Shown here: in pieces, positions 1 to 6,409 of the stretch
Position numbering within the stretch: position 1 is the stretch's first letter
Layout: every line of letters starts with the position of its first letter
Source of the DNA: Gammaproteobacteria bacterium
GTDB lineage: Bacteria; Pseudomonadota; Gammaproteobacteria; Legionellales; Legionellaceae
Assembly (NCBI GenBank): GCA_013289415.1
Contig: JABDAB010000017.1
Coordinates: 1-34,049 of the forward strand
Length of the DNA stretch: 34,049 nt
Direction of reading: 5' to 3'
The notes under the pieces: generated by a model
Database searches by the model: none
What the model was told of the DNA's origin: nothing
What the model saw: only the letters and a program-made list of their open reading frames with translations
Made by a program: the position numbers and the translations under genes

Positions 1-87
1 CGTAACGATAGTCTACGAAAAATTAATTTCTAAATCACCTGGAAACCGCTAGTTTACTGGATTTTTTTTAATGGCGGGAATTGCTGA

Positions 88-501
88 CTGGTTGTTTGTA
101 ATGAGACGGCTCGATCAGTGGTGAATAGTGAGCGGGGGAAACATCCAACCCATGTGTTTAGCTTTAGAAGCAAGCCATTAGCCCGGATGTTATCAACGGG
201 ATGGCGGCAAGCTCGAATCAAAGCTGATTTATCGCAGGTAAGGGTGCATGACTTGAAACATACTTTTGGCAGGCGCTTGCGTGCGGCTGGTGTAAGTTTT
301 GAAGACAGACAGGATTTGCTGGGACATCGTTCTGGGCGAATTACCACTCATTACTCATCAGCTGAGTTGCAAAATCTTTTTGAGGCTGGCAACAGGGTTT
401 GTGAAAAGCAAAAGAGTGGAGTTGTTTTAACACTTTTGCGCAATACAAACTTTAAATCCAGACAGGTTGTAAATGAGGGCGTAAAAGCAATTTCATTGTG
501 A
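88..501 (+). pseudogene. Tyrosine recombinase (integrase), C-terminal remnant
   Basis: The reading frame is open from 88 after an in-frame TGA at 85-87, and a GTG lies at 118. The product covers only the C-terminal catalytic part of a phage-type integrase: a VHDLKHTFGRRLR block, LLGH about 30 residues later, then THYS with the nucleophilic tyrosine. A typical integrase is 350-400 residues and this fragment is about 130, so the N-terminal DNA-binding half and the first catalytic arginine are missing. The HxxR motif reads HDLK; I recall the same K in a common proteobacterial integrase family, so it is probably not the cause of inactivity. It lies just outside the 48-bp repeat at 581 and is probably what is left of an older element at the same tRNA site. 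It differs in family from the intact integrase at 789. Confidence 0.75.
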
Positions 502-523
502 ATTGTGAGCGCAGATCCCGAAG

Positions 524-543
524 AAACCCCGAAGGGGGTTTTT
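524..543 (+). terminator. Rho-independent terminator after the integrase remnant
   Basis: A short hairpin, AAACCCC then GAA then GGGGGTTTTT, lies 22 bases after the remnant's stop codon. The stem is GC-rich and runs into a T tract, the standard intrinsic terminator form. It separates the remnant from the att repeat at 581. Confidence 0.6.
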
Positions 544-580
544 AGGGAAACAGAAAATCAAGTGTAAGTCATTGATTTTA

Positions 581-628
581 ATGGTGGGCCCACAAGGACT
601 TGAACCTTGGACCAACGGATTATGAGTC
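581..628 (+). repeat. attL: displaced tRNA 3' end (48-bp direct repeat, copy 1)
   Basis: This copy is identical to 7883-7930 and stops matching after GAGTC. It carries the CCA end, acceptor 3' strand, T arm and anticodon region of the tRNA but lacks the 5' half, so it is not a functional tRNA gene. It lies 160 bp upstream of the integrase start, the usual place for a tRNA-targeting integrase's attachment site. Confidence 0.88.
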
Positions 629-747
629 TGTAACAGACCTGTTTTATCCTCTTTTAATGATTTTTAAATACCTTTATAAACCTTTTAAATTCAATGGTGT
701 TAGGTCATAATCGATGCCATTGGGCTTTATTGAGTTTTAAAAAATCT

Positions 748-767
748 GTCTACATTGCGTCTACATG
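748..767 (+). repeat. Arm-type integrase site, copy 1
   Basis: The 20-mer GTCTACATTGCGTCTACATG contains two GTCTACAT units 11 bp apart. An identical 20-mer in the same orientation is at 7819-7838 near the other end of the element. Short repeats just inside both attachment sites are what an integrase's N-terminal arm-binding domain recognises. This copy is 21 bp upstream of the integrase start codon, so integrase binding here could also repress its own transcription (inference). Confidence 0.65.
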
Positions 768-788
768 GGTTTTTGTCGGGGGTGAAGC

Positions 789-2003
789 ATGGCTGCAAAT
801 CAAAATGGTTTAAGACTGATAAAATCGGTGATAGACAAGCTCGAACCGATGCTTGGAAAAGATCAATCTTTTTTTCGGGATGAAACGTTAAAAGGTTTTG
901 CTTTGAGAATTACCAGTAGTGGTGTAAAAAGCTTCATCGTCGAAACCCGCATAAATGGCAAAGTCAAACGGATCACCTTGGGTAAGTACGGCAATATCAC
1001 TGCTGAAGGAGCCAGAAAGCAGGCCAAGAGTTTATTGGGTAGTGTGGCGAGAGGGGATGATCCCATTGCTGAAAAGAAAACCCAACGGGTTAATGCCATG
1101 CCCCTGAAGCAAGTGTTGAATGATTATTTAAAAGCCCGTAAAGATTTAAAACCAAGAACCCTTGCTGATTACCACTCTGTGCTGCATGAAGTTGTACCTG
1201 ACTGGTTGGATAAGCCCATCATTACAATCACCCGCGAAATGATCGCCAAACGTCACTCCCAACACGGTGCAACCAACAGCCGGGCGCGAGCCAATAATGC
1301 CATGCGAGTATTAAGAGCCATATTTAATTTTGCCATGTATGAATATCAGACTGGTGATGGTCAGTCGATTATCGTTATCAATCCAGTGAAATACCTGTCT
1401 CATACCCGAGGATGGTTTCGTGTTGATCGCAAGCAAACGGTGATTAAGCCGCATCAACTGGCTGATTGGTATTCCGGCATAACACGATTGGTAGATCAAG
1501 AGGCCTATCGTAATGCGCTACTTTGGCATGATTATTTTCTTTTACTACTGTTCACCGGCATGCGTAAAACTGAAGCCGCCTCCTTACTCTGGGATGATAT
1601 CGACTTGAAATCCAAGACGCTCACACTGCAAGATACCAAAAATAGAGAAGTACATACTCTGCCGATGTCGGATTTTGTTTATGAGTTACTGGAGCGAAGA
1701 AGTCGGCAGAAAACCAGTGAGTATATTTTTCCAGCCGATAGCAAAACGGGTTATATTTCTGAGCCTAAAAAAGCGGTACTAAAAGTAGCTGAATTGTCCG
1801 GTGTGCCATTTACCCTGCATGACTTACGTAGAACCTTTGCTACTATTGCCGATAGTCTTGATCTGCCTGCTTATGCTTTGAAACGATTGTTAAATCACAA
1901 AATGAACAATGATGTGACGGCCGGGTATATTATGCGAGATGTTGAACGTTTGCGTAAGCCTATGCAAATGATTACCAATTTTTTAGTCAAAAACATGAGT
2001 TAG
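789..2003 (+). CDS. P4-type tyrosine integrase
   Basis: A 404-residue site-specific recombinase. Residues from about 10 to 95 match the DUF4102 arm DNA-binding domain of P4-like integrases (LGKYGNITAEGARKQAK). A central SAM-like core-binding region follows, then the catalytic domain. Catalytic residues are visible: Arg in TGMRKTEA, Lys in DTKNREV, HDLRRTFA (HxxR), LLNH and the tyrosine in AGYIMRD. Length is normal for the family and the gene looks intact. The ATG at 789 has a GGGGGTGA ribosome-binding site. It should catalyse integration and, with an excisionase, excision at the tRNA 3' end that gives the 48-bp repeats. The gene is adjacent to attL, with an arm-type site just upstream. Confidence 0.93.
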   Translation: MAANQNGLRLIKSVIDKLEPMLGKDQSFFRDETLKGFALRITSSGVKSFIVETRINGKVKRITLGKYGNITAEGARKQAKSLLGSVARGDDPIAEKKTQRVNAMPLKQVLNDYLKARKDLKPRTLADYHSVLHEVVPDWLDKPIITITREMIAKRHSQHGATNSRARANNAMRVLRAIFNFAMYEYQTGDGQSIIVINPVKYLSHTRGWFRVDRKQTVIKPHQLADWYSGITRLVDQEAYRNALLWHDYFLLLLFTGMRKTEAASLLWDDIDLKSKTLTLQDTKNREVHTLPMSDFVYELLERRSRQKTSEYIFPADSKTGYISEPKKAVLKVAELSGVPFTLHDLRRTFATIADSLDLPAYALKRLLNHKMNNDVTAGYIMRDVERLRKPMQMITNFLVKNMS

Positions 2004-2018
2004 GTTTTTAACGTGTTG

Positions 2019-2056
2019 CAAATATAAAATGTTATATTTGTTATATATGCTATAAT
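2019..2056 (+). promoter_or_regulatory. Promoter and operator-like palindrome of the toxin-antitoxin pair
   Basis: A perfect inverted repeat, CAAATATAA and TTATATTTG separated by four bases (2019-2040), covers the expected -35 position of a TATAAT -10 box at 2051-2056. Transcription would begin near 2063, 18 bases before the GTG start at 2081. A palindrome over the promoter suits autorepression by the HTH protein encoded second in the pair. The binding is inferred. Confidence 0.5.
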
Positions 2057-2080
2057 TAACATGAATGATAAGGTGGGGAT

Positions 2081-2476
2081 GTGAAAATTATTATCACTCA
2101 ATGGGCGCTTGATGCTTATCTTGAGTTAAAGCACAACAATGTATTTACGCAAACCTATTATCAAGAGCAATTAAGACCTGATGCCTTGTTGCTAGCCAAT
2201 TATCCGAATGATTCAAAATTTGATAATGGAAAATTTTGGTCACCAGCTAAGTGGAATCATCAAATTATACCGAGAGGGTATAAAATGAAATGGCATCAGG
2301 TAGGTAATGGATGTGTACAGCTTCGATTGCCTGTTGCCATATTAAACAATGCTTATATATGCCAAGGGTATGTAAAGCGGGATGAAAAAACAGAAAAACG
2401 AATGTTGGCAAAATTTAAAACGCACCTTCAGTTGCTCCAAGAAGAGCGATACATTAAATGTGGAGAGTTAACATGA
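2081..2476 (+). CDS. Putative toxin of a toxin-antitoxin pair
   Basis: A 131-residue protein starting at a GTG preceded by AAGGTGGGG. I do not recognise a catalytic motif with certainty. It is basic, with a lysine/arginine-rich C-terminal part (VKRDEKTEKRMLAKFKTHL). The middle resembles a small beta-rich HigB/RelE-like fold, but length and motifs are not diagnostic. The functional call rests on context. The stop codon overlaps the ATG of a downstream HTH protein (ATGA), the operator-like palindrome sits upstream, and the toxin-first order with an XRE partner is that of HigBA systems. In a mobile element such a pair would stabilise the integrated DNA. It could also be an unrelated regulator pair. 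Confidence 0.55.
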   Translation: MKIIITQWALDAYLELKHNNVFTQTYYQEQLRPDALLLANYPNDSKFDNGKFWSPAKWNHQIIPRGYKMKWHQVGNGCVQLRLPVAILNNAYICQGYVKRDEKTEKRMLAKFKTHLQLLQEERYIKCGELT

Positions 2477-3012
2477 GAAGGCATGCCTATAAAGAGGAAT
2501 CAATCTTCCATCTGACACCTGAGCAAGATGTTAGTTTATTTTCTATTAGCCATACAATGCAAAAGGTGGGATTACCTTCAGAATTTATTTCCGCAGCCAT
2601 TCGCACTGCATTACGCTACGAAGGGGTTGCTGATTTGGTTTTCCTATGGAATAACGAATCGGATATTAACGAGTGTAATGAAATCATTGCTGACATCCAA
2701 GAGCTCATTGATGACTGTAATCAACCTGAAAAAGAAGAATATCGTTATATTAAATTAAATGATCTGGAGCAGGTGAGGCAGCATATTCGAGAATTCAAAG
2801 ATGGTTTGTTGAAAATAGTAAATGATAACGGTGGGATTAGTGAATTATCAAAGGCAACACATATCCCACAGCCATCTCTATCACGCTTTTTTAATTCGAA
2901 TGCTATGCCTCGGCGTCGTACTTTATTGAAAATTGCTGATGTGCTAAATCTTGATGCAGTTCGTATTAATATGCCATGGGTGCGATCCGATGAAGTTGAA
3001 CGTCACAAATAG
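2473..3012 (+). CDS. XRE-family HTH protein, putative antitoxin
   Basis: I place the start at ATG 2473, which has GGAGAG seven bases upstream and overlaps the toxin stop in an ATGA, giving 179 residues. A longer start at 2458 is possible but has no obvious ribosome-binding site. Residues about 110-165 form a Cro/C1-type helix-turn-helix (GGISELSKATHIPQPSLSRF, then RRTLLKIADVLNL). The N-terminal half (about 1-100) is acidic and helical and may hold the toxin-neutralising or dimerisation region. It probably represses the promoter at 2019-2056 and neutralises the upstream protein. The HTH call is firm; the antitoxin role is inferred from the arrangement. Confidence 0.75.
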   Translation: MRRHAYKEESIFHLTPEQDVSLFSISHTMQKVGLPSEFISAAIRTALRYEGVADLVFLWNNESDINECNEIIADIQELIDDCNQPEKEEYRYIKLNDLEQVRQHIREFKDGLLKIVNDNGGISELSKATHIPQPSLSRFFNSNAMPRRRTLLKIADVLNLDAVRINMPWVRSDEVERHK

Positions 3013-3148
3013 TTATTTACGTATACATCATCAGCTTCGCTGAAAGATTTAGAACTAAAAATTAATCAGCTGATGGTACTTACTACTTGAGAATTCTAAA
3101 TATATTGTGAGTTTTAGTTCACATGCTTGGCGTTATAGTTAAAAACAC

Positions 3149-3238
3149 GAGGGACAACTGGGACAGTGGGGACAACCGCGCCACGACTGGATTTTTGCTG
3201 TCCCTAACCCATTTTTTGAAGTGGGGCAGGTGGGACAA
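3149..3238 (+). repeat. Iteron cluster A (possible replication origin)
   Basis: GGGACA occurs at 3151, 3160 and 3169, exactly 9 bp apart. A further pair, GGGGCA at 3223 and GGGACA at 3232, is also 9 bp apart, and an opposite-strand TGTCCC lies at 3199. The whole block recurs in inverted orientation at 5996-6086 with about 80% identity by eye and a single one-base gap. Nine-base phased repeats beside a helicase-like gene resemble initiator-binding iterons, as at the ori and crr sites of satellite phage P4. No protein is shown to bind here. Apart from this block I see no gene between 3013 and 3509. Confidence 0.6.
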
Positions 3239-3575
3239 ATCAACGCTCAATCACCGCTTTTCAGCATCAATTGACATCATTTCTTTTAATTTGATCTACA
3301 ATCATTGACAACCTTTTAAATTTTAAGCGATACTTTCCCCGAGCTTGAAATTGGATCAGGCTTGTAGTTAAAAGTCTAAACGACTTATGGAAACGAATTA
3401 TCATTGTTTGATCTGTGATGGAACCAGATAGACAACTGATATTCATTACGCAGGATGCGGCTGGTCGGCATTAAGCTGAAATGAATAATCAATTGACCGA
3501 GGTTCCTTTATGTCTATGCAAAAACCCTCTCGTTTACACCTGTGAAACGAATTTGAATCTGCACCCCATTCTGCA

Positions 3576-3785
3576 TTGTTTAATCAACAAACCATTGCTG
3601 CGGTATTAAGTTGTTCCACCCAGTTACTTGAACGTAACCGCTGGGCTGGTTGTAGTGTTCCTTATCTGAAAATCGGCCGCAAGGTGCTGTATCACAAAAG
3701 TGATGTGCTGGATTTTCTCCTAAAACAAAAAGTTTATCGCTCAACCAGTGACGAAAGTCAGTCGCGGGCATTAGCTGTCGCATAA
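3576..3785 (+). CDS. AlpA/excisionase-like HTH protein with interrupted 5' end
   Basis: The product is a small protein with a winged-HTH excisionase pattern: FNQQTIAAVLSCSTQLLERN followed by WAGCSVPYLKIGRKVLYHKSD, as in AlpA/MerR-like helix_turn_helix_17 proteins of genomic islands. Only a TTG at 3576 lies within the intact part of the frame. The natural start appears to be ATG 3510, which has a GAGG at 3499-3502 and is in the same frame. Reading from it gives 11 codons and then TGA at 3543-3545. The codons between that stop and 3576 still read plausibly (NEFESAPHSAL). The gene is therefore probably disrupted by a nonsense change, unless translation restarts at the TTG. Its role would be excision directionality or activation of element genes. 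Confidence 0.65.
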   Translation: MFNQQTIAAVLSCSTQLLERNRWAGCSVPYLKIGRKVLYHKSDVLDFLLKQKVYRSTSDESQSRALAVA

Positions 3786-3868
3786 ATTTAATTGTTGTTT
3801 CATGATCCACGGAAAGATATGCATTCATTTTGATGCAATTTCCATGGATGTTGTCTGGAGAAAGGTTT

Positions 3869-5620
3869 ATGTCACAAAATCATGTTATCGCATTACCCAC
3901 TGTCCCAAAACAGCGACCTGTCCTTTGCGAGTATGCCGGTGGTTATTTCAGGTTAACGGATCAGGGAGTAACTTTTGTTAGCAAGGACAAGGACGGTCAT
4001 CAACTTCCCCCACGCTGGATCTGTTCATCGTTGCATGTCGTCGCGAAAACGCGTGATGCCAGAAGCGGTGAATGGGGTCGTTTGCTGGAATGGCAGGATG
4101 ATGATGGTGTAACCCATCAATGGGCAATGCCTTTGGCCTTGTTGCAAGGGGATGCTTCTGATGTCAGGCGCGAGCTGGCCAGATTGGGGGTGGCTATTTC
4201 TCCTAACAGAACAGCGCGTGATCTGCTGACTTCATACTTGCAAGTGTTCCCGATAGAAGCGCGTGCACGATGTGTGGACAGGCTGGGCTGGCATGGCGAG
4301 GTCTTCGTCACAGCTTCCCAATCCATTGGCCAATCAACGGAAAAAATCGTTTTTCAGAATACCAATGCAATTGAGCCAGCGTTGTCTTCTTCTGGTACAG
4401 CAGAAGAGTGGCGCGATTCGATAGGGCGTCTGGCAGCGGGTAACTCACGGCTTGTATTTGCCATTTCCATCGCACTTGCCCCTGTGCTGGCAAAACCGGT
4501 TGGTGAAGACTCGGGCGGATTTCACCTAAGAGGTGCATCGTCATCCGGCAAAAGCACCGCATTAAACATCGTTGCGTCGGTGTGGGGCAATCCACAAGCC
4601 TATTGCCGTTTATGGCGCACCACGTCCAATGGGCTTGAAGGATTGGCTGCACTGCACAATGATGGATTGCTGATTCTGGATGAACTCAGTCAGATGGATC
4701 CACGAGAAGCAGGGGAGGCGGCCTATTTGCTGGCTAATGGGCAGGGGAAGACACGTGCCTCACGCTCTGGCACTGTCAAGCAATCCTCCAAATGGTCTTT
4801 GCTTTTTCTGTCAGCCGGAGAAGAGTCATTGACATCGCTCATGGCAAAAACAGGACAGCGAAGCAATGCTGGTCAGGAAATACGCTTGGCTGATATTGAA
4901 GCTGATGCCGGCGCTGGTATGGGCGTGTTTGAAACGATTCATAACCAACTGAGTCCTGCCAGCATGGCGTTGTCGTTAAAGAAATATACTAGCCGATATC
5001 ACGGTGCGGTGGGTATGGCATGGCTGCAACAAGTCGTAGCCAATCGACAAGTGATCGGTCGTTTTATCGCCGATCTTATTAATCGTTTCGTTGAAACCGT
5101 AATCCAGTCCAATGCGAATGGCCAGTCTATTCGTGTAGCCAGACGCTTTGCACTGGTTGCTGCCGCCGGAGAACTAGCCAGCCAGTTTGGTCTGACGGGC
5201 TGGAACAAGGGTGAAGCATTTCAAGCAGCACAGGAGTGTTTTACCGCATGGATGGATGCTTTTGGAGGAGAAGGCAATCGCGAAGACCGCGCCATCATGG
5301 CGCAGGTGCGTGGATTTTTTGAATTACATGGAGCCAGCCGGTTTGATAACGTTCGTTTACCCAATTGTGAAAAAATTCAAAACCGCGCCGGGTTTTATCA
5401 AACAGATGATCAGGGGTTCCGGGTATACATGGTGTTGACTGAAGTTTTCAAAAACGAACTCTGCAAAGGATTCGATCAGCGGATGGTGACGAAGATATTA
5501 TTGCAAGCCGGCTGGCTGAAACCGGCTTCTGATGGCAAAGCTTCACACAAGCCAAGAATCAAAGGTGTGGGTACACCGAGGCTGTATGTTTTTACGGATA
5601 AAATTTGGAGTGGGGAATAA
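3869..5620 (+). CDS. DUF927 helicase-like ATPase
   Basis: I choose ATG 3869 (583 residues) because CTGGAGAAAGG precedes it; an in-frame ATG at 3830 lacks such a site. The protein matches the DUF927 family found in genomic islands and satellites. It has Walker A GASSSGKST, Walker B LLILDELSQ, a polar LANGQGKTRASRSG stretch, and a C-terminal region (SKWSLLFLSAGEESL onward) typical of the family. Related proteins often carry a TOPRIM primase domain in the same or an adjacent protein; none is seen here. The likely role is unwinding or remodelling DNA for element replication. It lies between two inverted iteron clusters, which fits a replication module. Its codon use looks more GC-rich than that of the cargo gene at 6410. 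Confidence 0.85.
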   Translation: MSQNHVIALPTVPKQRPVLCEYAGGYFRLTDQGVTFVSKDKDGHQLPPRWICSSLHVVAKTRDARSGEWGRLLEWQDDDGVTHQWAMPLALLQGDASDVRRELARLGVAISPNRTARDLLTSYLQVFPIEARARCVDRLGWHGEVFVTASQSIGQSTEKIVFQNTNAIEPALSSSGTAEEWRDSIGRLAAGNSRLVFAISIALAPVLAKPVGEDSGGFHLRGASSSGKSTALNIVASVWGNPQAYCRLWRTTSNGLEGLAALHNDGLLILDELSQMDPREAGEAAYLLANGQGKTRASRSGTVKQSSKWSLLFLSAGEESLTSLMAKTGQRSNAGQEIRLADIEADAGAGMGVFETIHNQLSPASMALSLKKYTSRYHGAVGMAWLQQVVANRQVIGRFIADLINRFVETVIQSNANGQSIRVARRFALVAAAGELASQFGLTGWNKGEAFQAAQECFTAWMDAFGGEGNREDRAIMAQVRGFFELHGASRFDNVRLPNCEKIQNRAGFYQTDDQGFRVYMVLTEVFKNELCKGFDQRMVTKILLQAGWLKPASDGKASHKPRIKGVGTPRLYVFTDKIWSGE

Positions 5621-5650
5621 AGTAGTTTATGCAAAACCTAATTCTTTGCT

Positions 5651-5743
5651 CCATACGTCATCCCGAGCGTAGCAAGAGATCTCCGATATGGGGAGCCAAG
5701 TCAACATCACGGGATCCCTCGCTGCGTTCGGAATGACGTATGG
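5651..5743. repeat. Palindromic intergenic element (CCATACGTCAT family)
   Basis: A 93-bp imperfect palindrome begins CCATACGTCAT and ends ATGACGTATGG. Its arms also share the CCCGAGCG...AGAGATC versus GATCCCTCGCTGCGTTCGG core. It follows the DUF927 gene by about 30 bp. Similar TCATCCCGAGCG palindromes are, as I recall, dispersed in many bacterial genomes. It may act as a hairpin terminator or be a non-autonomous repeat. Between 5744 and 5995 I see nothing further that looks coding. Confidence 0.65.
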
Positions 5744-5995
5744 ATTACTGCAAAATAACAATTTTGAGCAGGACATTTTTATTATAATGGCTTGCGCAAC
5801 TTCTCAAGAATGCACCGTTCTGAATTTATCATCATTTATTTTCTTCGCAGTATTTTTTTGTTAATTGAACTTAATGCTGATTGAAAATATGATTTTACTT
5901 TTTCATGCCATTCGCGAAAGCGAACTCCATCACTCCCGAAGGAATTTTCAAGGGCGCAATATACATTGCTTTGCAACGTTTGCATTTTGCCAGCA

Positions 5996-6086
5996 TTGTC
6001 CCATGTGCCCCACGTCAATTAAATGCGTTAGGGACGGCAAAAAGCCAGTCGTAGCGCGGCTGCCCCACAAGTCCCATTTGTCCCTT
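5996..6086 (-). repeat. Iteron cluster B (inverted copy of cluster A)
   Basis: Read on the minus strand, this block aligns with 3149-3238. GGGACA-type units at 6079-6084, 6070-6075 and 6061-6066 are spaced 9 bp apart, and a second pair at 6006-6011 and 5997-6002 has the same spacing. The 3+2 layout is the same in both clusters. They face each other across the excisionase-like and DUF927 genes. Conserved phasing despite about 20% divergence suggests selection on protein binding rather than a recent duplication (inference). Confidence 0.6.
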
Positions 6087-6157
6087 GGTTTTTTCACAAC
6101 ATCTCCAACTTTCTGTGAGTCACCATATTATGTAAGTGAGTATGATTTATTGATTTA

Positions 6158-6192
6158 ATTTGTATAATCGCGCTGCGCGCCATTATACAAAT
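6158..6192. repeat. 35-bp near-perfect palindrome
   Basis: ATTTGTATAAT (6158-6168) pairs with ATTATACAAAT (6182-6192), with an inner GCGC/GCGC stem and a TGC loop. There is one mismatch. It lies between iteron cluster B and the cargo gene. There is no T tract, so it could be an operator, a recombination site or a weak terminator. Confidence 0.5.
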
Positions 6193-6237
6193 GACTGTAA
6201 CTATATTGAATGTACATATGAATTTTTAAGTTATTCG

Positions 6238-6274
6238 GCTGCGTCACTGCGGAAAGCTCATGCAGTGACGCAGC
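6238..6274. repeat. 13-bp perfect hairpin upstream of cargo gene
   Basis: GCTGCGTCACTGC (6238-6250) is the exact reverse complement of 6262-6274, with an 11-base loop. It is GC-rich in an AT-rich gap and is followed by ACATTTATT rather than a clear T run. It could insulate the cargo gene from upstream transcription or act as a regulatory structure. The remaining gap to 6409 shows only a possible TATACT -10 at 6378-6383. Confidence 0.45.
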
Positions 6275-6409
6275 ACATTTATTAAGCATGATCTATAGTT
6301 TTAAATGAGGGCGATGCTATGTTTTAGAGATAGCTCTTGGTCAATCGCATGATTATGACTGAAAAGGAGACGTGGGCTATACTTATATAAAAATAACTGG
6401 AGCGACGTG

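Noticed and set aside
581-628. A second complete tRNA gene at the left end of the element
   Set aside because: Only the 3' portion matches; the 5' acceptor and D arm are absent, so it is an attachment-site remnant.
3123-3308. 61-codon plus-strand reading frame
   Set aside because: It runs through iteron cluster A, has no convincing ribosome-binding site and no protein-like composition.
3149-6086. CRISPR array reading of the 9-bp phased repeats
   Set aside because: Units are too short, have no spacers of constant length, and no cas genes are present.
5836-6158. Overlapping short reading frames on both strands (60 and 97 codons)
   Set aside because: They span iteron cluster B and AT-rich intergenic DNA, and neither shows a recognisable protein pattern.
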